64,000 nucleotides of DNA from Whitmania pigra (taxonomy: Eukaryota > Annelida > Clitellata > Hirudinida > Haemopidae). The position numbers and the translations under genes were made by a program. The DNA lies in contig JAJTWR010000410.1 of NCBI GenBank assembly GCA_021613335.1, positions 378,501-442,500 on the forward strand, in the 5' to 3' direction. How positions within the stretch are numbered: the stretch's first letter is position 1; every line of letters starts with the position of its first letter. Positions 23,116-36,559 of the stretch are shown here, piece by piece. The notes under the pieces were generated by a model that had not been told where the DNA came from, ran no database searches, and saw nothing but the letters and a program-made list of their open reading frames with translations.

Positions 23116-23342
23116 CAGCGGAACCCACCCATCTCGACCTCGGTTATGTCGAAGAACCCTAACATCTCAAGTCACAATATAGGGCCGAATTCGCCACTTG
23201 ACATCAGTTATCTCGATCCCCGTGACTTATCATCGACTTTGAACTGAAACCTCCAAATTCCCACTTTGTCGTAGAATTTTTTCATCGGTTATGTCGATTC
23301 ATTTGTGTCGCCGAACCCAATTCACCCTTACTGATTTTGTTT

Positions 23343-25600
23343 TGTTGGACACTGAACTTCGTCCTACTTGCATCATCACGCACACCCGACTCTAAGAGTG
23401 GAGTGCAGACACTGAACTTCGTCCCACAACTTCTCCAAGCTACAAGCATGCAGGACAACGACTATGACTCAGCACGTGGCGGTGGACTCCTTTGTTTCAA
23501 AGCCTGGCGAGAGTCTATTTAAGGAGCCAGAAGGAGACACTCAGCCGTTCGCCCTCAGTGGTCTCCTTCCTCGCTTGATTCTCTTCTCGTTGATTTGGCC
23601 TCGCTTGGCTTGATTTCTTTGTTTTCCTCGACTTCTTCGTTTTCCTTGATTTTCATATTTTGTGTTCGTCTTGTATGACTCTACTTTGATTGTTAATAAA
23701 GTTTGTACCAATTATATTTCGTTTGTGACCGTAGATCATATACAGCCGCTACAAATTGGTGACCCCGACAAGAAGAGATATGGAAAATCTAATCAACCTG
23801 ACGCCAGAAGAGGAGGCAGGGTCTCAACCACGCGTGAGCGCCGTCAGCATGCAGTTGCCGCCGTTCTTCACGGCGAACCCGAGACTGTGGTTCGCTAACA
23901 TCGAGGCGTTGTTTTACATACAACGCCTGAAGGACGAAACTCATCGCTACGCACGCGTGGTACACAATCTGCCCTTTCACGTGGCGGAGCAGGTTCAGGA
24001 CCTCATCTACGAGGTCCCCAGCGAGAGGCCGTACACCAGGCTCAAGGAGGCCATCTTGCAACGCTGCGGACAGTCGCAACAGACAAGGCTGATGAACCTC
24101 TTCAGTGCAGTGCACCTGGAAGGACGACTTCCCAGCCAACTCCTCCGACACATGAAAACGCTGCTGGGCTACAATTCGATGGACGAGGCCATCCTTCGGC
24201 AGCCGTGGTTTGACAAGCTTCCACCACACGTCCGGTCCATGCTTGCGACCGCTCACGACAAGAGCCTCTGGGAACAGTCCATCCTGGCGGACCAAGTCAT
24301 GGACGCGTACACGGACCCCACAGTGTCACGGGTAGCGACGGCCCCCCTGCAAAGACAGTCCACCATGGAAGACCTCAGCCTCACGCTTCAAAGGATCAGC
24401 GACCATCTGGCTAGGCTGGAAACCACCCGAGAAGAGCCCAGGCGACACAGACGACCCCGCAGTAGGAGCGGTTCCCGGAGAAAGCACAGCAACACACCAG
24501 GCATGTGCTGGTACCACGCCACATTCCGGGAAAAGGCTCAACGCTGCCAACAGCCCTGCTCCTTGAAGCCATCAAACTCCAGAGCCGGGCAGTAGCTGCG
24601 ACGGCTGCCTCTGGCCGACATCAAAAAAGTCGCCTGTTCCTCATTGACGACTTTTCCAACGGCCTGAAGTTTCTGGTCGACACCGGTCAGCGTTATCCCT
24701 CCGCAGCACTCGCTCAAGTCATCTCCAAGCTGCAGGCTGCAATGGAGCACTGAATGCACGGACGGTTCCGGACAGATACCCCATTCCGCATCTACATGAT
24801 TTCACCAACGGTCTGACCAAGGCACAGATCTTCTCAAGAATCGATCTCGTCAGAGCCTACCGCCACATCTTCATCGCGGAGGAGGACATACCCAAGACCG
24901 CAATCACTACGCCGTTCGGCGTGTACGAATCTATCGTTCGGACTCAGGAACGCAGCCCAGTCTTTCCAGCGCTTCATGGACGAGATACTCCGAGGTCTAG
25001 ATTTTGCATTTACCTATATCGATGATTCTAATTGCCAGTTCGTCAATGGAGGGCATCTCGGACATCTGGAGCAAGTCCTGAAGAGGTTCGCATATTTTCA
25101 TCTCACGGTGAACACGGACAAGTGTGAATTTGCGGTCACATCTACAACACTCCTGAGACATTCTGTGAGCTCAGGCGGCATACCATTTCCAGACAATGTC
25201 AAGGCCATCACAAAGTACGAGCAACCGGAGACGCTTACACAACTCCGACAGTGGGTCTGGTCAACTTCTACAGGAGGTTCATCCCATACTGCGTCGACAT
25301 GCTCGCTCCTTTGACCAGCATGTTCAAGAAGCAGAACACGAAAAGCAAGTTATCAGTGTCGCTGAACCCGGCCCAGTTGCAAGCGTTCCAGAAAATCAAA
25401 GAAGCTTTGCAGTCCGCCATCCGTCTCGCATTCTTTTGCTTTGGCCTCGTTTGGCTTGATTTCTTTGTTTTCCTCGACTTCTTCGTTTTTCTTGATTTTC
25501 ATATTTTTGTGTTCGTCTTGTCTGTCTCTACTTTGATTGTTAATAAAGCTTGTACCATGTATATTTAGTTTGTTTTCGTAGATCATATACAGCCGCTACA
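23343..25600 (+). mobile_element. Gypsy-type LTR retrotransposon, internally deleted
   Basis: The 5' LTR spans 23343-23753 (TGTTGG to CTACA), with AATAAA near 23696. A primer-binding-like tggtgaccccgac follows at 23758. The 3' LTR keeps only its last about 165 bp (25436-25600). A 4-bp gttt lies on both sides (23339-23342 and 25601-25604). Gag is intact at the 5' end, but pol is rearranged. A retroviral-type protease start (FLVDTG, 24672-24689), RT fragments ([19 protein letters not shown] about 24815; [17 protein letters not shown] about 24958) and an RT-end segment (GLVNFYRRFIPYC about 25254) occur in different frames with stops and gaps. No RNase H or integrase is present. It lies inside the pogo-like element. 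Confidence 0.8.
23780..24595 (+). CDS. Gag-like ORF of the Gypsy element
   Basis: About 271 codons from the Met at 23780. The N-terminal half carries a retrotransposon capsid-like segment (PRLWFANIEALFYIQRL, then YTRLKEAILQRCGQSQQ). A basic Arg/Ser-rich region is followed by a CWYHATF...RCQQPC cluster in place of a classical CCHC knuckle, as in several invertebrate Gypsy gags. The frame is intact, although the downstream pol is broken. Structural role only; no enzyme domain. Confidence 0.7.
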   Translation: MENLINLTPEEEAGSQPRVSAVSMQLPPFFTANPRLWFANIEALFYIQRLKDETHRYARVVHNLPFHVAEQVQDLIYEVPSERPYTRLKEAILQRCGQSQQTRLMNLFSAVHLEGRLPSQLLRHMKTLLGYNSMDEAILRQPWFDKLPPHVRSMLATAHDKSLWEQSILADQVMDAYTDPTVSRVATAPLQRQSTMEDLSLTLQRISDHLARLETTREEPRRHRRPRSRSGSRRKHSNTPGMCWYHATFREKAQRCQQPCSLKPSNSRAGQ

Positions 25601-26499
25601 GTTTGAGGGGTGACGCTGTAGCTATTCTTTTTTTTCTGTTCTACATTTTTGTCCTAAAAATGGCAGGAGGTGTTAAGAGAAAACTGGACAATTAGTAAAG
25701 AGAATGAATGAAATCGTACTGCTTTTAGAAAAAGAAGGAACCGACAGACCTTTTTTTTCTTTGTCGTCAGCATGGCATTCCAGGGTAGTGACAGCACATC
25801 CCTGCTCTCGACTCGGGGCCCGGCTATCTAATAGCCGTGGTCAGGCCAAACATTTATTTCTTAATCTTTTCTCACAATAAATAGACATTAAACCAAATAA
25901 ACTGATAAACAAATGTACTGAATTGATCAATAAAATAATAAATCATCCACCAGCAGGGAGAAAACTACAACAACAAGGACCATTTCATAATGGAAGAGGA
26001 AGGTCGACTTGATAAAGCAAATGTACGAGCAGTCTGTCTTTGATCAAGCAAGAAAAAAACTTAGAATGGCTGAGCACAAAGATGTCCACGATGCAGTGCT
26101 TCAATGGTTCACAAATTCGCGAGCAACAAAACTTCCCGTTAATGGAGGATTTTGTGAGCGGTCTTTGTGTTTGCAATGAATAAAAAAATAATTATAAAGG
26201 TTTGTATCGAGAGTAGGCGGTGTTTCTTATTGTGAATTGGTAAATCTCTGCTGTTAGCTGATTCACACATGCCTTTTGCTGTTGAGTGGTTAAATAATTG
26301 TTATGTTGTTATATTAGCAAACATGTAATTACATATTGCCATTAAATATTGCCATTATCAATATCAAATATCAACACGTGCATGTACATTCTCAATTATT
26401 AACGCACATAAAGATATTGCAAGAGCATGTTAATATAAAGTCGACACACCAATTTTCGGTCATCTCGACGCTTTTAATTTAACCAGGCTCGACTGTACA

Positions 26500-28487
26500 T
26501 TTAATTATTAAAGTATATTTAATTATTAAATTTATTAGATTTATTTAATTTATCCCGTCGTCGAACCCAAGAATGACAAGATGAAATAAGGTTAAAAATC
26601 TTGTGCAGGCGACTATTTTTATGCTGATGCATTTTCTTCATTTAATCTCCGAAAATTAAATAAAAATGTCTCAGAGAAATAATTTAATACTAAAACGTCA
26701 TGAACGGCGTGAACCTTTATGAGGATAAGAAACATCCTCACCGAAATGCGAACCAAATTTTGAGCTCAACGGATTTAGCAGACGTGAAAGAAAGTTCATG
26801 AACTTAGATACAAATTAAATAATTTTTGATAAACAAATAATCTTTTCACCTGAAATATTAAGTTACAAAGAATAACTTTCATTTAGTTGAAATATTAAGT
26901 CATAAAATAAAGAGTAATTTTCATTTATTTGAAATATTAAGTAATAAAGTAATGAATAATTTACAACTTAATTGAAGGAACAATTTTCTTCAATCGGTTT
27001 ATATTATAAGTCAGGTGCTACAAATGTCAATTGAATGAGATTCTTGACCACGTGATGGGCGGAGGAAGTGGTGGATGAAAGGATGAATAGAAAGAAGATT
27101 GCTGTTGTTGTTTATTAACGTCCGTTAACAGATTTTGATAATGGTCAATGAGCTATGGGGAGGTGCTGATGATGATGATGATGAGGAGGAGGAGGATAAT
27201 GGTGGACTTGATGCTAATTTTTATAGAGCGGCACTGATGACAATCATGTGGTTAATGTGAATTTAATTTAATGTTAATTGAATTATGAATATTTACATAA
27301 ATATTTTCATAAGTAATTGAATCCAATAAAATAAGCACCTCTCCTTACAAACAAGAAAACAAAATAAAATCCTTTCAAAACTTGAAACGAAGTCACAACA
27401 CGGAATATTATTTTTGCACAAGGACGTCTTTTGGGGGACATTTGAGGGAAACTCCTTCCTAACTTTAAAAAAATAAAAAAGTCATCTCATGCTGTGCGAG
27501 ATTTTGCAGGTCTTGGAAAAAGCTGAAATGACGTTCTTGGTTTTGTATCAAATTAAATAACAAATACTTTAATGTATTTTAAATAGCAACAATAAGCATA
27601 ATTTAAAAATGCTAAATTGAACAAAAAGATAAAAAGGAAAGTAATTCGTATCAGTTCAACTTCTTGTTTTTCTTAAATTACTGCCCTAACTTCCTTATTG
27701 GAATCTGAATTACTTTTAAACAAAATTCCTTCAGGCAATTACTTCTGATGACAATGACGACGATGATGGTGATGAAATGTTTAAATACATGTACATTGTG
27801 CAGCGTACACACTTTTATAATTATTTACGATTAGTAATTAGTTAAATATTTTTATTTTACAAAAGTATGATAAAGTTTGAACGTTATTGAATTAAGCCTT
27901 ATTATTACACTATATTTACTACTCTAAATATGACCATCTTTAAATTTCAGACATTCTGATTAATATTTGAATTTATTTTGCATTTAAAGCTTGAAGGGTT
28001 TCTTGAAGTTAAAAATGCTTTATGCAAAGTATTAAGTGACAAATACGGCACATTTTCCTTCAACAAAACTTAGTCTCTAAACTCGGGATTGAAATACCGG
28101 ATCTACAAAAATTTCTTATTAAATGTTTTTATGTAATTTAATAGTGGCTTGTGGATAAAGTTCATTTTTTCAATTTTGTAATTGATTCATTGGCTTTCGT
28201 AAAAGTAAAGTAATACACGTAATAAACTCATTCCAATGATTTAAAATGTCAGGAAATGTCATCCATCATCTACGAAAAGAAAATGTCAAAACATTAAAAT
28301 GTCAAAACATTAAAATGTCAAAACATTAAAATGTTAAAACATTAAAACGTTAAAACATTAAAATGTTAAAATTTAATTTAATTAAAACCTTGGCTGCAAC
28401 AGGGACTAAAGCTTTACAAATTCAAAATTGAATATTTAATAAATATTCTCTGACTTAAGATTCTGCGTGACAAGCAATCGTTAAGAT
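26500..28487. other. Intergenic, no gene recognised
   Basis: AT-rich. It contains a GATGAT/GAGGAG run at 27166-27200 and a 16-bp tandem unit (aaaacattaaaatgtc, about six decaying copies) at 28284-28375. I see nothing coding. Confidence 0.5.
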
Positions 28488-28860
28488 TTGTTCTGTTCAT
28501 CGGCAGATAACATTTCCGCTTCCTGCCCATTTGAATGGAAGACAGTTGACATTGCACTGCATACCATGGGAGGATCTTCAGGATGCCTCTCGCAAGGAAG
28601 GTCTTTGTTGTCATCGTGGACGTTGTTCTCATCAACTTCATTCTTCTTACTCTGAGACTTCTCATCCTTCTTCTCATCAGCATCTTCTCTGTCCTCAGTT
28701 TTACTGTGCTCTTCATCATTGTCATCATCGTCATCATCAGAAAGAATTGGATCTATGTTGAAGCATCCATCATTGTCAGGGTCATTATCTAGGAATTCTT
28801 TCAGTTTCTATCTATTAACTTGGCAGTAGAACCAATTGATGACGGTTGCACTGGTGAACA
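28488..28860 (-). pseudogene. Duplicated 3'-terminal exon of SENP6/7
   Basis: 28488-28787 is closely similar to 7195-7493, the acidic end of SENP6/7 exon 16, in the same orientation. It keeps the reading frame through [19 protein letters not shown] and the C-terminal stop. Beyond 28787 similarity continues but decays to about 28860 (for example ggttgcactggtgaac). No splice acceptor or catalytic exon accompanies it, so it is not an expressed protease. It lies about 21 kb from the source. Confidence 0.85.
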
Positions 28861-31800
28861 TTTATTACGTGAAATGACGGACTCTGATGTCATGAAAAGA
28901 TCCAACTTTTTAAAATAATATTAACCTTTTAATGTTTTAATATTAATTAGTGTAATCAACTTTTAAAAGGCTAATTAATTACTTCACTTTAAATTTTACT
29001 ATTATTAACTTCATTTCAAGTCGAAAAAGTTTCAAGTTGGAAAAAGCAGCAAAAATAATTTATCTTTAGGTCAAGTTAACATTTGGATTCTTCAAATTGT
29101 CGCAACATAATGATGACAACGACGGCGACGGCAAAGACGATGATGACGACAACGACGATGATGCTAAATGTTGGTAAATTTGGGATTGTATATTCAACTG
29201 AGCTTCAAAAAACTAATTTAAATAGGAAAAGTTTTCTGTGGCGGACTGGAAGCAGACGAGTAATGTTAGTTATTGAAAGGAATCCAGATGAAATTCCGTT
29301 GTGAATTTATTTCTTTGTCGTTCAAACCAAAGGGCAGTCATTGTAAATCACTTAAATGACTTCAACAAGATTATGCATACTTTATTTGCCTGATATTTTT
29401 AATGATTTTAACAGTTTATATCAAAAACGAATTGATTTAAATAAAATAATTTGTTTTGAAATGGACATGTTCATTTCATTAAAATGTTTCCGGTGTAAAC
29501 AAATCGTAAAGGAATATTTACGAGTTGGACTCTCAACAACAACAGCAACATTGCATTAACAATTACATAATTTTAAGCGGGAACTGAAAATAATAATTAT
29601 AAAATGTTATTACTAAATCAATTTTAATTAAATTCTTACATTAATTTTAATATCTTCAATAACTAATAAGGTTAAATGTAAATTTAACATTATTTAATAA
29701 ACATTACATCTTACGTTGAAAATTATTATTAATTATGCATATGTAAAAACCAACTTGTTTTTTTAATTTCTATACTACTATATCCACAATAAAAATAAAA
29801 TATAATAACAATAAATGTTCATTCATGAAGCACCGTAAGCATCGGCATCTTGGATCGTTCGAAGGTGATAAAATTTGACAAGGACAGAAAGTTATTGTTT
29901 GAATTCACAATGACAAGTTGTTCAACAATTTCCGAGAAATTCTTTCATTTTTGAGTGGTTCTCAAACGCAATAAACATTTTCTCGCCCTAAAAACTTTAT
30001 TATTGCATTAACTTTAATTTAGCCTATTTAATAGTATTATTAGTTAATATTATTTTCTAATTTAGCCTAATGTCATTTAATAGGAATTTACGATCTTGAA
30101 CATTTATTTTGATTTCGTTGCAGATGATTGGTTCAGATGGTCACGTGATCAGGCTTCGTTTATTTATGTTCATTGTCCTCACAATGCAGTGCATAATTTT
30201 ATGCGCTTCATCATCATCATCATCATCATGACTACAACTACCATCTTCATTTGAATTTTGAGTGCCTCATGCATCAGAATATGAAGCGAGCTCATCAGTT
30301 TATGAAGCGCCGTGTTATGGTGGTGGATTGCGACTGTTGCCATATCCACCCCGCGGTACACATTGAAATACGTGGATTACTCATTACGAAGATCACTACC
30401 ATCGTCGTTATCATCATCGTCATCGTCATCGTCGTCGGAGTCGTCATCGTTATCATCATCGTCATCATCATCATCATCGTCGTCGTCGTAGTCACCCATA
30501 GAACCACACCAATGACAAATAATCGTATTCAGCGTATTCATTGACAATGTTAGCTTTTTCAGTTTGTGAAAATGATGTTAATGACACAAATTTCCGAACA
30601 ACTTGAAACCCTTCCTTACTGCTTGTTGCTTTTTTTTTTATCCTTGTGCATCGACTCGAGACGATAAACAAGCCATTCTCGTCTGCTTCCTTAAATACAA
30701 CCGCCCGCCACGAATGACGTCAACAATTTCAAACATTTAAAAGCGAAGCGATACCACACCTTTGTAACAATGAATAATAATTTATAAAAAGTTTCATGAA
30801 AATGTTGTAATTGTATTATGTATTGTTGTTTTCGATCATAAATTATACTTATTCGAATTATACCACATTCGAAGGGAGGTTAACTCAGGTGAATTTATAT
30901 TTGCGCCTTAATTTATTTATTAATATTTATTAATTTATTTAATTTTGTGATTATATAGTGCAATATTAGTTTATATAATTATAATTATGTTATATCTTAT
31001 ATAATACTATATTAATTATATTTACTATGTAATTATATGTGATTCATCATCATAACTAATAATTATCTATAACTATTTAATTATTATATGTATTAATTAT
31101 GTATAATAATTATAATTATATTCTTAATATATAATTACAATATAATAATTATTATTACATTAATAATGTAATTATTTCGCAGTTATATTATACAAAACAA
31201 CTAATATTCGAATGTCCAGCTGAATCTACCCTGTAAATTATTTTTTAGATTTCCTGTCATTTGAACCTTGATGACATAGTTTTCCATGAAAAAACCAATT
31301 GAAACCATAAAAATATTTTGCAATTTATTTTTAAAATTCTTTTGAAGTCGACAAACTGCAGAAAATAAAAGAATGAATTTAATGAATACGTAAAGTATTT
31401 GGGAACAAACTATTTTCAAACTATTTTCTAATTTCTTCCTTTGACAAAACGGGTTTAGTGAACAATTAATCGTAAAGTAATAAAAAATAAACATAAACAT
31501 GTCAATAATAAATATAATATTAAATAATAGTATTATTATTATTATTAATTTTATTGTTATCGTTGTTGCTATTGTTATGGAAGGTGGTTATTATTGGAAA
31601 CCATGTCGTAAAGGTCAGCGACTCGATCCGAGAAAATGGAATAAATTGTTGAGGGGAAGTTCATAAATAAGGAAAGCTTTTAAGGTTAATATTTCTTTCC
31701 ATAAATTAATTAATAATAATAACCGATTATAATAATCAATACTCGAAGCGAATTCCTTTTTGAGGCAACCAATCATTAACATGGACAATTAAATTGGCGT

Positions 31801-32240
31801 TTTAAATAGATGCGTAATGATGAAATATCTTTAAATTTTCGAGAGCATCAAAGTACTTTCTTCCCTTTTAGAACGTTTTATGATCTGGAAATCCCCTCCC
31901 CTGACGTTGCTTTAGGCAATTCATTAATGACGTGAAGGTTACTGCTTGGGATTCCCATCCTGTTTCAGTTTTTCATTCTTCTCTGCAACGGAAGATTTAT
32001 GAGCTCCTTTGTGCTGTCGTCATTTAATGCTACCCTGATCTCACCTGTTCGTTCGTCAAAAGGTGTTGAAAATGAACTTGAATGGTTAAATATTGAACGA
32101 TGTTTAGTCTCTCAATAATATGATTTAACATCATGGTTTTCTCAATGTTTTGCTTTCGGTGCGTTCAATGCGTTCCGCAATTAACTTCACCTTCATTAAA
32201 CACCATAAATTATGTCATTACACATCATAAATGTAATAAG
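28861..32240. other. Gene-poor AT-rich DNA with short microsatellites
   Basis: Includes GACGAC/GATGAT at 29108-29165, (ATC)n at 30209-30230 and a mixed ATC/GTC run at 30401-30492. A TGACGTCA palindrome lies at 30715-30722. No exon with both splice signals and a recognisable protein was found. Confidence 0.5.
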
Positions 32241-32242
32241 TG

Positions 32243-32392
32243 CAGGTTGGCCGAATGGGTTACGTGCCTGCATACGGCAACAGTCGTGATGTTTCGTGTT
32301 CGAAACCCAGCCTCCACTGCCACAAGCTCCCTTGGGAAGGAGCGCTGTATAAATGGTTTCTCTGACGCTATGCATACACAACTACAATAAAT
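32243..32392 (+). mobile_element. tRNA-derived SINE
   Basis: The head has a box A (ttggccgaatgggtta) and a box B (gtgttcgaaaccc) spaced as in a tRNA, but the acceptor stem and arms do not pair properly. The tail reads cttgggaaggagcgctgtat, then aaatggtttctctgacgc, and ends in an A-rich, AATAAA-containing end. The same tail is present in the minus copy at 55236-55345 and in the decayed copy at 11125. Confidence 0.7.
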
Positions 32393-33837
32393 TTCATCAT
32401 TAAGCATCAATAATTATTTCCTGAAACATCTTCATTCCTTCAAACAACTTGGAGTGCAACCTTTTCTCATTAAGTCGATGGCAGTCCGATTTGTTTCTTA
32501 TTTTCATGAAATTAACATCTTCAGCCTCTTCTTCTCATGATGTCCTCTTCTGACCTTTGAACCTGTAAAGAGAACAATTCGACAGAAATTCAAATTCGAC
32601 TTCTTCAGACATCCTTGAGAATGTATTTCTTCCCTTCTGAGGAATCAACTGGCAATGCGAGTCATTGCGAGGTTAATGAATTTAATGGACTTGAATGGAC
32701 TTAATGAGTTAAATATGTTAAATATGTATTAATTATGTTTTTAATATGTTTAATTAGTTTTATAAACTGAATGAGGTTTGAGTTAATTAATATAATTAGG
32801 ATAAGGTCGTCAGAACAATTTAAATTAAATTTTAAATAGCTTTAAATTTATTTAAAGTGGCTTTAGATGAAATTAAAACAATTTTAAACGAAATTTTGAA
32901 TAACATTATTAAATGAATGATGAAGATAGCGATAGTGATGATGAATGTGATTACGATAATGATGGTTAATGATGATAATGATAAGGATGATGATGGCTGG
33001 TTGAACGAGGCAAAAAGCAAACATTAAATCGTAATTTCATATTTTCCATGGTGGAGTGAACCAGAAGCTGGACTTTTGTTTATTTTTGAACATTTGAACG
33101 AGGTTCAAGTATCATTTTACAAATAGAAATTTTTTTTATAAAATTTAGTTTTCATGTTATATGACATCTAAAAATTATATATAAGCTTTTAAAAATAATT
33201 TATTGAAAATATCGATTATTTTTTATTTTCAGATTAATTGAATATTAATAATTTCACATTGATCATCAACATATCAGTAACGAATAAGTAAGAATAAGCA
33301 TTTAGCTCATCAAACAAGAATATTTTGCATTTATTCCATTAATTTTGTTATTTTAATGCATATATGAAACAAATTGATGAAAAGAAAATACAAATTTGTT
33401 TACAAATTTTTTCATTTGTGAAAGCGTCCTTCTTTGGTAAGCAAAAGTTGGATATTTTTTAAAAAGATTATAAAAATATGTCAATAAAGAAATTTAGATG
33501 GTATTCTAGAAAAATAAATTATTGAATTTGAAATACAAACTAAATAAGTTTTAAAAACAAATTAGGTGGTTGTAAAAAGTATTTGAAAATAAATGAATTT
33601 TTAACTATGACAAGATGTAACTTCATCTACTAAAGGTAGTTTCAAATATTTCAATAAAATGAACCCAAGAATTCATTTTCTATCTGCGTTTTCAAATTTA
33701 AAACATAATAAAAAGATTCATGAAACCTGAAATTCAAGGAACTTAAAATAAGATCACAGCCTTATTTTTAAATGCTCAAATTCTTCGTTTAAATTTATAT
33801 TTAAATCCTACAAAATCCTATTGCGCTTTCTTAAGCT
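32393..33837. other. Intergenic, no gene recognised
   Basis: AT-rich, with a degenerate GAT-rich stretch at 32916-33000. Nothing else seen. Confidence 0.5.
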
Positions 33838-34283
<446 letters not shown>

Positions 34284-34639
34284 CTGCATGAATAGACTAG
34301 TGCTGTGATCCTGATGCAATTTTGTTTTATAGTTCAGGCTATGAATGTTTAATAAAGGTGATATTTTTTAATAAAGGATATAATTTAAATAATTTTAAAA
34401 TAATTTATGAACTTCTGCATGAAAACATCAGAGGGTTTGTGTTGTCTATTGTTTAAATAATTATTATTATAAACATTTAAAATTAAAGGAATTTACAATT
34501 ATCTCTTTTTGAAGAAAGCATTCCTTTGATTTTTTTATTTGTTTCAAATTTATTTAACAGTTTTAAAAAACAATTTCTTCAGAAGAAGGTATTTTTATGA
34601 AATAAATTAAGACTTCAGCTTTATATTTATTTATTTATT

Positions 34640-35270
34640 CATCTAGTCGAAAGGCTAATAGCCACTATTACAACCAGTCGCTGACTAGTCAGTAATTATT
34701 AAAAATTTTGAAAAATCAAAACATCAAGTACTAATGATTTAAATCGAGAGAAGATGCCAGCAGATACCACCTCGTCTGGTAGCGAATTCCAGGCAGCTAC
34801 AACTCTGTTGAAGAACAAAATGTTGTGGCATTAACTGTGCACCTCTCCGCACGTAGCTTAAGGCGATGTCCTCGCGTTTGATTGTATTCCGAAAATTTAA
34901 CAAAACTAGATCACTTTTCACAAGACCACTTAGTAATTTAAACAAAAAGCATAAATCAGTGATTAAACGTCTATGTTCGAGTGATTTGAGCCCCAGAATC
35001 TTAAGCCTGGCTGAGTATGGCTGGCATCAAAGGCTGGGAATTGCTTTTGTGAATCTTCTTTGGACTGATTCGATTCCCTTAACAAGATATTTGAGGTCGG
35101 GATTCTATACTGGGGAACAAAATTCCAACAGTGGTCGAACGTATATAGTGAATGCTTTTACAAGGATGGTTCTGTTTCCAGAAGAAAAGGCAAGAGGTAG
35201 CGGACCGGCTCTTTTGTATAATATTTTGTATGTGAGGAATAAATGTGAGATTTTTGTCAATATAAACATG
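34640..35270 (-). mobile_element. 3' end of a dead non-LTR retrotransposon (RT C-terminus)
   Basis: Read on the minus strand from about 35150, the frame gives LVKAFTIYVRPLLEFCSPV, then KYLVKGIESVQRRFTKAIP, YSARLKILGLKSLEHRRL and LFKLLSGLVKSD, and in a shifted frame VVAAWNSLPDEVVSAGIF. This is the usual C-terminus of CR1/Jockey-group LINE ORF2. At least two in-frame stops and one frameshift are present. It is different in sequence from the plus-strand LINE at 51.4-54.8 kb. Confidence 0.75.
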
Positions 35271-35276
35271 AGTTGA

Positions 35277-36010
35277 CGAGTGATTAACGCGTTAAAAAAT
35301 TTCTGCGATTAAAATAATTAACGATGTTTACGATAATTAGAGATTAATGCGTTAATTTTTTTAAAGTTTTATTAATTTTAATTTGTAATATTTTACTCCT
35401 ACTTCTATTTTGTTTACGATGAAAAGATGGCCGCAAATAACGATGGTAGGACTAGGCTGGGAGGCAAGTTTAGTTTCAAATAAAATTCTATTGTGGTTTG
35501 CAATATATGTTATTCAACTGCGAGTTTAAGTATTATCACAGCACGTCTTCTCTTACATATCATTTGCGAATCAAACACACTTTGATGTTGAGGATCAATT
35601 GATGATATATGAACCCAAGGAAATCGGTGTTGTCCACTGTAACGAGGTCTTTAGCTCGTTATAGAGCTGAACCGGAGATCGACAAAGCTGTCCGTTGGAA
35701 TGATGGCGAAACTGCACCATCGTATGGACTGGTTTCTAAGCTGACATTCAAATACATAGCTTTGACAGCAACCTCAATGCCATGTGAAAGTTTTGTATTC
35801 TTTATCTGGAATGTCGTAAACAGCGAACGTGCCTCCCTTTCTTCAGTCGACATAAACAGACTCGTTTGCCTGAGCAACCGTCTGAATAAGCCTTAAATTA
35901 CTTGTGCAAATAAAAATATTTCATGAAAAATGAAAGTGTTTTTGGGAAATTAATTGGATAATAGGACGGTGCAATTAAAAATGCATTAACTGCGATTAAC
36001 TGCGATTAAT
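35277..36010 (+). mobile_element. hAT transposon remnant with C-terminal dimerisation domain
   Basis: The frame at 35609-35896 ends in FKYIALTATSMPCESF, then ERASLSSVDINRLVCLSNRL. This matches the hAT C-terminal dimerisation domain (Ala-Thr-Ser-x-Pro-x-Glu, then an Arg-x-x-Leu-x-x-x-x-Val/Ile block) of ZBED-type transposases. The zinc finger and catalytic core are missing. Sequences with gattaacgcgttaa (35281) and cgattaatcgcgattaa (36003) flank it and look like ends of the same family, but I could not define precise inverted repeats or a target duplication. Confidence 0.6.
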
Positions 36011-36317
36011 CGCGATTAAAACAAATTGATACGCAGCCATAAAATAAATGTGATCAAATTTTTCAAAAATTCATAAATTAATTGAAAATGTAAGAATTGT
36101 AAACATACAAATCTTAAAATGAATTGAAAATGTAAGTAAAAAATAGAGCCTAAAACAATTCAGTTGTTAGAGGAGTTATGGTCTCAACAAGTGAGTGCTT
36201 GAATAACTTGTGCCAACAAAGACCAAAAAGGAGAAAAAATTGTTCGGGTTTGAAAGCACGCTTTCGGAAAAAAAGGCATTGCGCGTCGTTTATAAATCAA
36301 TATTATTGAAATTATTT

Positions 36318-36318
36318 A

Positions 36319-36375
<57 letters not shown>

Positions 36376-36391
36376 TATTATTATTATTATA

Positions 36392-36438
<47 letters not shown>

Positions 36439-36461
36439 TATTATTATTATTATTATTATTA

Positions 36462-36556
<95 letters not shown>
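36318..36556. repeat. TTA/ATT trinucleotide microsatellite, about 240 bp
   Basis: (TTA)n with five or six single-base deletions that change its phase. Open frames across it (poly-Leu, Ile or Tyr) are artefacts. Confidence 0.97.
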
Positions 36557-36558
<2 letters not shown>

Positions 36559-36559
36559 A

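Larger units (their letters stand above)
23116..26495 (+). mobile_element. pogo/Tigger-like DNA transposon, disrupted and containing a Gypsy insertion
   Basis: Ends are CAGCGGAACCCACCC at 23116 and, inverted, CAGTCGAGCCTGG ending at 26495. Both are Tigger-like and each is flanked by TA. An internal plus-strand remnant after the Gypsy insertion encodes MAGGVKRKLDN (25660), then EIVLLLEKEGTDR, and at about 26015-26165 a CENP-B-type helix-turn-helix: SVFDQARKKLRMAEHKDVH and AVLQWFTNSRATKLPVNGG, followed by a stop. The DDE catalytic half is absent, so the copy is dead and internally deleted. Confidence 0.65.

Noticed and set aside
23789..24295. 168-codon minus-strand frame
   Set aside because: Shadow of the intact Gypsy gag ORF.
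25822..25838. cggctat/atagccg hairpin in the Tigger remnant
   Set aside because: Short stem without U-run or RNA context; probably chance or a LINE-tail fragment.
28583..28792. Similar hydrophobic plus-strand frame
   Set aside because: Antisense of the duplicated SENP6/7 exon.
32243..32320. Possible tRNA gene
   Set aside because: Boxes A and B are present, but stems do not pair and a common tail follows; better explained as a SINE.
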